From contig JAJEAV010000009.1 in the NCBI GenBank assembly GCA_022822625.1, forward strand, positions 1 through 60,244: a DNA stretch of 60,244 bases, given 5' to 3'. Shown here piece by piece: positions 43,071-51,287 of this stretch; the first letter of the stretch is position 1, and every line of letters starts with the position of its first letter. The notes beneath the pieces were generated by a model. It made no database searches. It worked only from the letters and a program-made list of their open reading frames with translations, and had not been told where the DNA came from. This DNA comes from Gammaproteobacteria bacterium (GTDB lineage: Bacteria > Pseudomonadota > Gammaproteobacteria > Arenicellales > Poriferihabitantaceae). The translations under genes were made by a program, and so were the position numbers.

Positions 43071-44813
43071 ATGAACGATAACGAGACAGACTTCGACAGA
43101 TTTAGGCGGTGTGCCGCAAGAAGTTTCGCTAGAACCATGATTGTTGTGGATGATGAAGCTGACTATGCCGAAAGTCCAGAGATCCCCGGCACTCTGAAAA
43201 AGCCCGGTCGCGGCCTGCAAAAATCCGTAGAGGGTAGGCAAGGCGATTCTACTGAAAACAAACCACAAGAGAACATCAATTATGCACTTAATGCCAAGCG
43301 AATCACAGATAAGGCGATGGATTTGGGACTAATCTGTTCGGTAATGCGTCCAGCGGAGAATGAGACAGATTTTAAAAAGAGAGTTGTCAAGACATCAAAA
43401 TTTTCAGACATCGTATGTCTGGATTGGGAGATTTACAAGGACCAGGGTAATGCAGCATCGGAGATGATTAGTCAGATTCTTGAAGACGATGACAAAATGA
43501 ATGGGCGGGTCAGATGCATTGCGATATACACGGGCGATACGACCAACAAAGAGATTCTGAAAAAAGTCATGGGCCGCATTCCCGAGGAGATTCGGGAAAA
43601 GCAAGGAATGACAAGAACCGACTTGGAGATTAGGGGAAAATACGGAATCAGGATCATATGCCTGTTCAAGTCGCATGGCATACAGCTGAAGGATTCTAGA
43701 AAAGACAATCAAATTGATGAGTTCGACTTGCCGGAACGCTTGCAAGATGAATTTGCCAAGTTGTCGGAAGGGGTGTTGTCGAATGTGGCTTTGGTCACGA
43801 TTGCTTCGATCAGGGATATTACCCATCAGATTTTGGCCAGATTCTCGGGAGATCTGGACGGTCCCTGGTTTCATCACCGTGCAACAATCGCCAACCCAGA
43901 GGATGCCGAAGAGTATGCAGTGAATGTAGTGCTGAGCGAGATCAAAGGGGCAATCGACATCCGAAAAGTTGGCGAACTATATGCCGGGCGGAATGCTATC
44001 GAAGCCAGAATTCGGGAGATTTCGATGAAGCAAAATTCCGGCACCCTGTCGGACAAACTTCGCTGCAATCACAGAAATGCAGTAAAGCATCATGATCTTG
44101 ATCTGGAAGATGTAATCGAATTTGTAGTGTCCAAATTGCCAGAGGCGGACATAAAAGCCAACGGACAATCTTTGCAAAAGAACACAATAAGGGGTGATAT
44201 CAAGCCGTATTTCTCCTCCTTTTTTTATGAAAATTGGGAGATGGCTCGCGAAAAAATGGACCGATTCGCATCCCTTACTGGAGTTCGGGCTTACCCAGGG
44301 GCCTATCCGGGCTGTCACCACTCTTCACCTCGATGGGTTCCGATGCTGGGACTTGGAACAATTATCAAACCAGAGTCAGGTTCAAAAAACGCAGAATATT
44401 TGTTGTGTCTGCAGGCAAGTTGCGATGCCGTTCGGATAGAGCAGGACGGAGGCAGTTTTATATTTGTTCCGTTGGAGCACGCTTCGGAGGATTGCTCGAA
44501 CAATTCGGATCATGTCGTGCCCATCCTGAACGGGTCGGACGGTCGCTACAACTACATAGGCTTGAAGGTTCCGAAAATTTCGTACAGGGCCATGTTGACC
44601 ATCACATTTTGTCCTTCTGAAAAAAAGGTAGTCGAAGCCGAACGGAACGGGAACCCGGGAGAGTTCGTATTTTCTTGTTCAGAGAATAAGAAGTACATGT
44701 GGATAGCCGACATAAAACGTCGGCGTGCCTTGAGAGCCGCCCAAGACTTGGGGGGAAAATTGGGCCGTTTGGGTTTTGATGAATTCGAACCGTATCGAAA
44801 GTCTCGATCATGA
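43071..44813 (+). CDS. Response-receiver-like protein with large unknown C-terminal region
   Basis: 580 residues. The N-terminus looks like a divergent receiver: TMIVVDDEA with the acidic pair D27-D28, a probable phospho-acceptor D118 in SDIVCLDWEIY, and the switch threonine T154 in RCIAIYTGD. An unusual polar insertion of about 40 residues (EIPGTLKKPGRGLQKSVEGR and on) follows the first strand. The remaining 400 or so residues match nothing I recognise. They include LQASCDAVRIEQDGGSFIFV and end KRRRALRAAQDLGGKLGRLG. No helix-turn-helix, helicase or clear nuclease motif is visible. The gene begins 12 bases after the kinase gene, so it is the likely phosphate acceptor and effector of the operon. 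The last point is inference. Confidence 0.72.
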   Translation: MNDNETDFDRFRRCAARSFARTMIVVDDEADYAESPEIPGTLKKPGRGLQKSVEGRQGDSTENKPQENINYALNAKRITDKAMDLGLICSVMRPAENETDFKKRVVKTSKFSDIVCLDWEIYKDQGNAASEMISQILEDDDKMNGRVRCIAIYTGDTTNKEILKKVMGRIPEEIREKQGMTRTDLEIRGKYGIRIICLFKSHGIQLKDSRKDNQIDEFDLPERLQDEFAKLSEGVLSNVALVTIASIRDITHQILARFSGDLDGPWFHHRATIANPEDAEEYAVNVVLSEIKGAIDIRKVGELYAGRNAIEARIREISMKQNSGTLSDKLRCNHRNAVKHHDLDLEDVIEFVVSKLPEADIKANGQSLQKNTIRGDIKPYFSSFFYENWEMAREKMDRFASLTGVRAYPGAYPGCHHSSPRWVPMLGLGTIIKPESGSKNAEYLLCLQASCDAVRIEQDGGSFIFVPLEHASEDCSNNSDHVVPILNGSDGRYNYIGLKVPKISYRAMLTITFCPSEKKVVEAERNGNPGEFVFSCSENKKYMWIADIKRRRALRAAQDLGGKLGRLGFDEFEPYRKSRS

Positions 44814-44973
44814 GACCGGATTTGAGTGCAACACAGACGCCACTCGCTAGCCGGATCAATCAGGCGATAGTACGCATGAATCCAGAATGCCCCCGGAGCC
44901 GTGACGGGAACCAGCCAAAAAAAGAATAAACCTGCCTTGAACTGAATGCAGTTGACTCTGAGGGCAATGCTGG

Positions 44974-45978
44974 CTAGCAGACCTCAGCAAGGCTTGCCCG
45001 AATCAGTGTCAGGTCGAGTGCTGACAACTTTTTTGTAGCATAGAGGCTGTTTACTTTTTTGGGGTCGGGGTTATGCTCATCTCCAAGTTGTTTGGCAATT
45101 TCAAGCGCGGCCGATCGGTCATTGCAGGCAAGAATCATGTCGCAACCGGCCTGTAATGCCGAATGAGCACGCTCAATGGGATCACCGCCCTGTTCTGCAC
45201 CGCCCATTGTCAGATCATCGCTGAATACCATGCCGGAAAATCCTAGGCGTCGACGCAATATCGTATCCAGCCAATAAGGCGAAAAACTGGGAATAGCCAT
45301 ATCGATTCTGGGAAACTGGACATGTGCCGTCATGATGCCGACCAGACGACCGGCCAGTCCCTGAAATGGCAATAGATCCCTGTCAAGCAGTTCGGCCAAC
45401 TCGCGGTTGTCGACCGGCTGTACCTCATGTGAATCTTCACTGACGCCGCCATGGCCCGGATAGTGCTTGCCGGTTGCGGCCATGCCCGCCTGGTGCATGC
45501 CGCTGATAAATTCACTGGCTAGCGACGTTACTACATTCGGGTCGGTGCTGAAGCTCCGGTCCCCAATGACCCGGCTTTCCGGATGCGAACAATCCAGAAC
45601 CGGCGCAAAACTGATATCCACACCGGCCAAGACCAGTTCCCCGGCCATCATCATGCCCAGATTCCGGGCGAGCTGTAGACCCTGCTGCATATCCTGCTCA
45701 TACTTGACCCCGATCTGTCTTGCGGCCGGCAGGCGAAAAAATCCATCCTGAAAGCGCTGCACCCGCCCCCCTTCTTGATCAACGCAAACCAGAAGGGGCG
45801 GTGACCGCAAAGCCCGGATTTCGGCAGTCAGTTCCGCTATCTGCTGTCGTGACTGATAATTTCTCGAGAACAGGATAACTCCGCCAATCGCGGGGGACCG
45901 GAGCAGGATAATGTCGTCCGGCCCCAGGGTTTCACCAGGGATATCGACGATCAATGGGCCAAGGGGTAAACTAGACAT
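44974..45978 (-). CDS. nagZ: Beta-N-acetylhexosaminidase NagZ
   Basis: Cytoplasmic glycoside hydrolase family 3 enzyme that removes GlcNAc from anhydro-muropeptides during peptidoglycan recycling. The 334 residues contain PPLLVCVDQEGGRVQRFQDG and the NagZ catalytic loop KHYPGHGGVSEDSHEVQP (about residues 171-188) with the His/Asp dyad. The nucleophile region is MVFSDDLTMGGA (about 246-257). No signal peptide, as expected. It overlaps the upstream YkuD gene by 8 bases, which suggests a shared role in recycling. Confidence 0.95.
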   Translation of the reverse strand: MSSLPLGPLIVDIPGETLGPDDIILLRSPAIGGVILFSRNYQSRQQIAELTAEIRALRSPPLLVCVDQEGGRVQRFQDGFFRLPAARQIGVKYEQDMQQGLQLARNLGMMMAGELVLAGVDISFAPVLDCSHPESRVIGDRSFSTDPNVVTSLASEFISGMHQAGMAATGKHYPGHGGVSEDSHEVQPVDNRELAELLDRDLLPFQGLAGRLVGIMTAHVQFPRIDMAIPSFSPYWLDTILRRRLGFSGMVFSDDLTMGGAEQGGDPIERAHSALQAGCDMILACNDRSAALEIAKQLGDEHNPDPKKVNSLYATKKLSALDLTLIRASLAEVC

Positions 45979-46462
45979 AAATCAGTACCGGTGTGCCGAT
46001 GGGTGTGAAGTCAAACAAGTCAATCACGTCAGCATTACTCATCCGAATGCAGCCACGAGAGCCGGGTTGACCGAGATCAACGTCATCCGGACAGCCATGG
46101 ATATAGATGTAGCGTCTCATGGTGTCGACATTGCCCAACCGGTTATAACCGATCTCGAGTCCACTTAACCAGAGAATACGCGTCAGTATCCAGTCTCTTT
46201 CAGGTTCTGCCTCACGCATGTCAAATCGATAGATTTCCCCAGTTGGCCGACGGGCCCGAAACACGGTATTGACCGGTTGTCCATCGCCAACCCTGGCTCT
46301 GATAATGTGCCTGCCAAGCGGGGTGCAGTAACTGTCCCTGAGTTGTCCCGGTCCTTTCCTTGCGGTCGATACCGGGTAGGTTCGCGCAGTCCCTCCCTCA
46401 GCTTGGCAGAGCGTCAGGATCTGGTCTGAGACATTAATCTCAATAGCTGGCCCGTGCGTCAT
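45971..46462 (-). CDS. YkuD-domain L,D-transpeptidase family protein without signal peptide
   Basis: 163 residues, almost entirely a YkuD domain: STARKGPGQLRDSYCTPLGR, YIYIHGCPDD and the catalytic GSRGCIRMSNADVIDLF, where the cysteine is the nucleophile. The protein begins MTHGPAIEINVSDQILTLCQ, with no signal peptide, lipobox or membrane helix, so it should stay in the cytoplasm. Exported L,D-transpeptidases need a signal. Its overlap with nagZ (8 bases) and with the phosphatase gene (4 bases) suggests it acts on recycled muropeptides, like the cytoplasmic YkuD-type L,D-carboxypeptidase ElsL known from Acinetobacter. That function is inference. No LdcA gene is in the window. Confidence 0.85.
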   Translation of the reverse strand: MTHGPAIEINVSDQILTLCQAEGGTARTYPVSTARKGPGQLRDSYCTPLGRHIIRARVGDGQPVNTVFRARRPTGEIYRFDMREAEPERDWILTRILWLSGLEIGYNRLGNVDTMRRYIYIHGCPDDVDLGQPGSRGCIRMSNADVIDLFDFTPIGTPVLIYV

Positions 46463-46926
46463 GGATCGACAATCGAATCGAGCAGGCGTTCGCAGGATTC
46501 TTCAATCATGTCCAGCACCATGTCGAATCCGTGTACTCCTCCGTAGTATGGGTCGGGTATCTCGAGTTCCTCATATTGTTCGCTGTATTCCAGCAAATAG
46601 CGTATCTTGTGCTGATATTCAGGTTGTGCCATTGAACGGACATCTTCCCTGTTTCTTCGGTCCATGACCAGAATCAGGTCATGGAGAGCTATATCCTCGC
46701 TACTCACCTGCCGTGCTTTCAGGTCAGACAGGTCAACGCCACGACGTATCGCGGCCTCTTGTGCACGATGGTCGGGGGAATGCCCGATGTGCCAATCTCC
46801 GGTCCCTGCAGAATCAATTTCGATTGCCTCTTCATATCCCTTCTCCTTGACAATCTTACGGAATATGCCTTCTGCACTTGGCGAGCGGCAGATATTGCCC
46901 AGACACACAAATAATACCCGTTTCAT
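46459..46926 (-). CDS. Low-molecular-weight protein tyrosine phosphatase
   Basis: 155 residues. The N-terminus [20 protein letters not shown] carries the phosphate-binding loop C-x5-R-S (C8 to S15). The general acid is in IPDPYYGGVHGFDMVLDMI (about residues 125-143). This family removes phosphate from protein tyrosines or small aryl phosphates. It is not next to exopolysaccharide (Wzc) genes, so its substrate is unknown. It overlaps both spoT and the YkuD gene by 4 bases, so it is translated from the same message. Confidence 0.9.
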   Translation of the reverse strand: MKRVLFVCLGNICRSPSAEGIFRKIVKEKGYEEAIEIDSAGTGDWHIGHSPDHRAQEAAIRRGVDLSDLKARQVSSEDIALHDLILVMDRRNREDVRSMAQPEYQHKIRYLLEYSEQYEELEIPDPYYGGVHGFDMVLDMIEESCERLLDSIVDP

Positions 46927-49127
46927 GGTCTGTATACCTTGTACACTGTCGATTCGGATTCCATGTCTCGAATAATCCTTGAGAGGTGCTGGGTGTTGAG
47001 GACCAACAGCAAAACCGAAAGTCGTGCCGTGCCCGAAGGCTCGGCATTCATGGTAATGCCGTTGATATTGGAGTTGTGATTGGCAATGATTCCGGCGACC
47101 TTCCTCAGTATTCCGGGTTCGTCCACAATTTCGGCAATCAGGCTGACCTCATAGGACCCGACAACATCCTTTGACCAGTTCAGGTGAACGCAGTTCTCAA
47201 GGGGCTGTGATCTTGTATCCGCATCAGAGCATTGGTTGCGGTGGACTACCAACCCCTTGCCGGCAGAGTATATGCCGAAGATTTTATCACCAGGAACAGG
47301 GTAACAGCACTTTGCATGGGTCACAATGAGATTTTCCGTGCCTTCAATGGTCAAGTCTGTCGTGATCGCAGCATCCGTATTTTCGACTTCATCCGATGAG
47401 AGGCCGAGCAGTTGACGGGCGACCAGCAGGGGAAGCCGTGATCCTGATCCGATATCAGAGAGTAGCCGGTTCCAGTTCTCGATTCCGAGTTCCTTGAGTA
47501 GGCGATTTTTTTCCGTTTCCGGGATGCGGCGCTTCCTGTACCCCATATTGTGAAGGGCTGTAAACAGTAATTTCCTGCCAAACTGCTGGGCCTGCTGTTT
47601 TCTCCGGGTACTGAAGTGATGACGGATTGCAGTCTTGGCCCGGGACGTGGTCACGAAATCCAGCCACGAGATATTCGGATTTGCAGGTCTTCGGGTCTTG
47701 ATTTCGATACGGTCCCCATTGTTCAGAACCTCATGCAGGGGTGCAGGTTGATCATTGACGATGGCACCGATGCTTTCGTTGCCGATATCCGTGTGTACCG
47801 AATAGGCAAAGTCCAGCGCCGTAGCACCGACCGGCAAGCGCTTAATGTCGCCCTTCGGGGTGAACACATAGACCTCATCCGGAAACAGGGCGGTCTTCAG
47901 GTGTTCCATGAATTCCCCGGAGGAGCTTGACAGCTCATGCGACTCTACTACGCTGCTTACCCATTCATGGGCCAGATGCCGGGTAGGCAGGCTTTCGTCA
48001 TTCAGCATTTCTTCGGGCATGTTGAGTGAAGCCACCCCGGATCTTGCAATGACAAGCATTGCACGGGTTTGTACCTGAATCTCGATTGCCTGACCGTTGG
48101 GACCGATAATCATGGTGTGCAGGGACTGATAGCCATTGGTCTTGGGGATGGCAATGAAATCCTTGAAATTCCCCGGGAGTGGACGAAACACCTCGTGTGC
48201 GACACCGATAGCTTCGTAGCACTGTTTACGGGTATGCGTGATGATGCGAATCGAGTAGAGGTCCTTGATGTCATCCAGGGCAATGCCGCTTTTCCCCATG
48301 GCACGATAGATGTTGTAGAGGGATTTCCCGACGATGCCGACCTCAATATCGTCGCTGGAAAGCGCATCGGCAAGCTGCCTGCTGGCCCGCCGAACCATTT
48401 TCCTGCGTGCACTGGAGGTAGTCTGGACTGCCCGCATCAAGATCCTGTAGCGCCATGGATATAGTTGCTGAAATCCCAGGTCCTCAAGTTTCAAAGCCAG
48501 GTCATACATGCCGAGTCGATAAGCCACGGGCGCATAGATTTCGAGGGTTTGGCGGGCAATGCGATCCTGGCGGCCACGATCCAGTGAGTCCAGCGTAGTC
48601 ATGTTGTGCAGACGGTCGGCAAGCTTGATGATGATGACGCGGATATCATCCGCGGTGGCCATGAACATCTTGCCAAACGAGACCGCCTCGGCATCCTTGC
48701 GGGAAATCCGCTCCTCGAGATGGTTGACCTTGCTGACCCCGTTGACGAGGTGGGCTATTTCGCGTCCAAATTTTTTCTCCAGCTGTCTGAGGGTGGTGTC
48801 CGTGTCTTCGACAACATCGTGCAGTATCGCTGCAATGATGGTGCGGCTGTCCATGCGCATTTCGCCAAGTATCCTGGCCACTGCCATGGGGTGGTAGATG
48901 AAATCTTCCCCGCTCTTGCGTTTCTGTCCCTTGTGGGCGTTGGCCCCAAAGATGGTTGCCTTGAAAATGTCGGAGATGGACTGCGGGTCCAGATACTCCT
49001 CAAGGGTCTTGTTCAGGTCTGCGAAAAGTGTTTCATAATCCGACCCGGGTACGCTGGAAGACGAAGCTTCCAGTAATTCACCCAGATTCTTCTTCAGCCT
49101 TTGCGCTATTGCCAGTTTGGATGCCAT
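46923..49127 (-). CDS. spoT: Bifunctional (p)ppGpp synthetase/hydrolase SpoT (RelA/SpoT family)
   Basis: Makes and degrades the stringent-response alarmone. The 734 residues contain, in order: the HD hydrolase domain with the intact HDxxED motif [15 protein letters not shown] (about residues 101-115); the synthetase domain with [20 protein letters not shown] and [13 protein letters not shown]; the TGS domain ([20 protein letters not shown]); the zinc-finger/helical part ([18 protein letters not shown]); and a C-terminal ACT domain. After EIQVQTRAM the usual G-AAHW segment is replaced by [12 protein letters not shown], a small deviation. The first ATG (49127) gives a 50-base overlap with rpoZ and about 30 residues more than E. 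coli SpoT; a later non-ATG start is possible. Confidence 0.93.
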   Translation of the reverse strand: MASKLAIAQRLKKNLGELLEASSSSVPGSDYETLFADLNKTLEEYLDPQSISDIFKATIFGANAHKGQKRKSGEDFIYHPMAVARILGEMRMDSRTIIAAILHDVVEDTDTTLRQLEKKFGREIAHLVNGVSKVNHLEERISRKDAEAVSFGKMFMATADDIRVIIIKLADRLHNMTTLDSLDRGRQDRIARQTLEIYAPVAYRLGMYDLALKLEDLGFQQLYPWRYRILMRAVQTTSSARRKMVRRASRQLADALSSDDIEVGIVGKSLYNIYRAMGKSGIALDDIKDLYSIRIITHTRKQCYEAIGVAHEVFRPLPGNFKDFIAIPKTNGYQSLHTMIIGPNGQAIEIQVQTRAMLVIARSGVASLNMPEEMLNDESLPTRHLAHEWVSSVVESHELSSSSGEFMEHLKTALFPDEVYVFTPKGDIKRLPVGATALDFAYSVHTDIGNESIGAIVNDQPAPLHEVLNNGDRIEIKTRRPANPNISWLDFVTTSRAKTAIRHHFSTRRKQQAQQFGRKLLFTALHNMGYRKRRIPETEKNRLLKELGIENWNRLLSDIGSGSRLPLLVARQLLGLSSDEVENTDAAITTDLTIEGTENLIVTHAKCCYPVPGDKIFGIYSAGKGLVVHRNQCSDADTRSQPLENCVHLNWSKDVVGSYEVSLIAEIVDEPGILRKVAGIIANHNSNINGITMNAEPSGTARLSVLLLVLNTQHLSRIIRDMESESTVYKVYRP

Positions 49128-49443
49128 CGGATCCCTCGAGAATTGCCTGTCGGATTGCGCCTTCTATGTCGGTGTCATCCATACCTTCAATCTCCGCATC
49201 GTCCAACGGGTTTTCATCAAGGTCGAAATCATCCAGCATGTCGTTGTTTTTTTCGAGGATTGATGAATCAACCAGTCCTTCGGCAATTTCCCGTAATGCG
49301 ATTACGGTAGGCTTGTCGCCTTCGGGGTCAACCATGGGTTCTGCACCAAGTATCAACTCCCGGGTTCGTTTGGAAGCGATCATGACAAGCTGGAAGCGGT
49401 TATCTACCTTTTCCAGACAATCATTAACAGTAATTCTAGCCAT
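49078..49443 (-). CDS. rpoZ: DNA-directed RNA polymerase omega subunit
   Basis: Helps assemble RNA polymerase and binds ppGpp together with the beta' subunit. The N-terminus [20 protein letters not shown] plus [12 protein letters not shown] is the conserved omega domain. Residues 65-121 are an acidic tail ([20 protein letters not shown]) longer than that of E. coli omega (91 residues). It overlaps the annotated start of spoT by 50 bases. A good promoter lies directly upstream (49473-49500). Confidence 0.94.
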   Translation of the reverse strand: MARITVNDCLEKVDNRFQLVMIASKRTRELILGAEPMVDPEGDKPTVIALREIAEGLVDSSILEKNNDMLDDFDLDENPLDDAEIEGMDDTDIEGAIRQAILEGSDGIQTGNSAKAEEESG

Positions 49444-49472
49444 TTATCATGAAATTCAGAAACAAAGAAAGG

Positions 49473-49500
49473 ATTATAACAGGCAAATCGCATGGTTCAA
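49473..49500 (-). promoter_or_regulatory. Likely sigma-70 promoter of rpoZ-spoT
   Basis: On the minus strand TTGAAC (49500-49495), a 16-base spacer, and a perfect TATAAT (49478-49473). The expected start is near 49466, about 23 bases before the rpoZ ATG. It accounts for the unusual 262-base gap between gmk and rpoZ. Confidence 0.6.
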
Positions 49501-49705
49501 TCATCCAAAAACCCTTGTATCAGGATTTTCGGTCGGTAGTTATGACAGTCATGGACGTTATAGACTGACTGGATATTGCCTGGCCCGGTCGACCTCCGAT
49601 GCGGCATCGGGCCCCAGTGTTGTTTTTCAGATTGAATCGTGTTGCATGTATCAGGTTGTTTCAGATCAGCCTGGATGGAATGATTGGAAAAAACAACAAT
49701 ACCAT

Positions 49706-50281
49706 TCACCCATGATCAGATGAGTCGAGTATCCGGTTTAGACAGGCAACGGACTCGTCAAAATCTTCATTGACCAGCACCGTCTGAAATTCATCCTGAT
49801 GACTTAATTCTTCCCAAGCCTTGTCCATGCGCTGACGAATCACCGATTCGCTATCCTGATTGCGTTCCCTTAGTCTCTGCTCGAGTTCATCGACTGAAGG
49901 CGGCAATATGAAGACCGAGATTGCCCGAGGGTAGCACTCTCGAACAGCACGAGCCCCCTGCCAGTCAATATCCAGAATTGCATGCTTGCCGGATTCCAGC
50001 AGAGCGTTGACCGCTACACGGGATGTGCCATACAGGTTTCCGTATACCGAAGCGTGTTCAATGAACGCATCCTCGTGAATCAATTTCCTGAAGGTGTCGG
50101 AATCCACAAACCGGTAATGAATACCATCGACTTCTCCGGAGCGCGCCTCTCTGGTGGTATGGGATACGGCAATCTCCGCATCGGTCCGACCCTTGACAAG
50201 TGCCAGGGCGAGACTGGTCTTGCCGCCACCTGAAGGGGAAGAAAGAATCAGGATTTTCGGATCGATGACCTGCTCTGGCAT
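49706..50281 (-). CDS. gmk: Guanylate kinase
   Basis: Phosphorylates GMP to GDP. The 191 residues show the P-loop ILSSPSGGGKTSLALALV (about residues 11-28), the GMP-binding VSHTTREARSGEVDGIHYRF (about 39-58), and the lid-region ISVFILPPSVDELEQRLRER. Length is slightly below the E. coli enzyme (207). It lies 24 bases downstream of yicC, a common pairing. Confidence 0.96.
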   Translation of the reverse strand: MPEQVIDPKILILSSPSGGGKTSLALALVKGRTDAEIAVSHTTREARSGEVDGIHYRFVDSDTFRKLIHEDAFIEHASVYGNLYGTSRVAVNALLESGKHAILDIDWQGARAVRECYPRAISVFILPPSVDELEQRLRERNQDSESVIRQRMDKAWEELSHQDEFQTVLVNEDFDESVACLNRILDSSDHG

Positions 50282-50305
50282 GATGGATCGGAAGGTTACG
50301 GGGGG

Positions 50306-51172
50306 TCACTCCAGATTCTGAACCTGTTCTCGTGACTGTTCAATCAGCATTTTGAGATCAATGGAAGCTCTGGTCATGGCTGTGCTTGCGGATTTGGCAC
50401 CAAGCGTATTGGCTTCCCGGTTTAATTCCTGCATCAGGAAATCAAGGCGTCGTCCAACAGGACCACCGCCATTCAGCAGGGAAATTGATTCTCCCAGATG
50501 CAGCTGTAACCGGTCCAGCTCTTCGGTGACGTCATTCTTGATCAGCAACAAGGCTATTTCCTGTGCAATGCGTTCAGGCTGAACCTCGCTTTGAATCTCG
50601 GCAATACGTCGTTCCAGCTTTTGCCGGGTCCGTTCCTCAATAACAGGGAGTTCCTGTTGCAGGGAACTGACCACGGACAGACATTGTTCCAGTTTCTCCT
50701 GAATGACCCGGGATAGCCGAGCACCCTCATCCATACGGCTAACGACCAACTGATCGAGAGTGCCCCGGAATCCCGGGAGGTCCTCGTTGCCGTCCCCGCC
50801 CGACCCTTCTGGTACAACGCCCGGCCACTGCAGCAACTCGGAAACGCTGCCGGGCAATAGGTCCGGATGTCTCTTGTGTACACAGGACATCAGGGCGGCC
50901 AAAGCATCCAGATTGTCCCGGTTCAGGTCATCAAGATTGCCGCTGAAGACGTTATAGGTCTGCAGGGAAATCTCGATTCGCCCCCGATGAATCACTTCAT
51001 GCACTGTTTCACGAATGCGCGTCTCAAGATGGCGCATCGCAGGCGGTAGCTTGAAGGCAATATCAAGATAGCGATGATTGATACTTCGAATTTCCCAGAC
51101 AAAATCCCGGTCAGCCGATTCAGACCGGCTCCGTGCAAATCCGGTCATGCTCTGGAGAGTGGATGTGTTCAT
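50306..51172 (-). CDS. yicC: YicC-family endoribonuclease
   Basis: From an ATG at 51172 (MNTSTLQSMTGFARSRSESA) the 288 residues match the YicC family, which normally starts near SMTGFA. Longer frames reaching 51358 would overlap the upstream membrane-protein gene and add unrelated residues. Typical blocks are WEIRSINHRYLDIAFKLP near the N-terminus and the C-terminal GRRLDFLMQELNREANTLGA with KSASTAMTRASIDLKMLIEQ. E. coli YicC (RNase YicC) helps degrade the small RNA RyhB. Located directly upstream of gmk. Confidence 0.93.
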   Translation of the reverse strand: MNTSTLQSMTGFARSRSESADRDFVWEIRSINHRYLDIAFKLPPAMRHLETRIRETVHEVIHRGRIEISLQTYNVFSGNLDDLNRDNLDALAALMSCVHKRHPDLLPGSVSELLQWPGVVPEGSGGDGNEDLPGFRGTLDQLVVSRMDEGARLSRVIQEKLEQCLSVVSSLQQELPVIEERTRQKLERRIAEIQSEVQPERIAQEIALLLIKNDVTEELDRLQLHLGESISLLNGGGPVGRRLDFLMQELNREANTLGAKSASTAMTRASIDLKMLIEQSREQVQNLE

Positions 51173-51287
51173 GAAATGATCAGTTGATTGATTGAGCAAT
51201 ATGGTTACGGCAATTGAACAGGCGCATGGAGTCTTGCGGAATCTGTCTGGGCAGAAGAAGACATGTACACCGCCCTGCATTTCGGCA

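Noticed and set aside
49497..49709. 70-codon minus-strand frame between gmk and rpoZ
   Set aside because: No motif; the region is better explained as the rpoZ promoter region.
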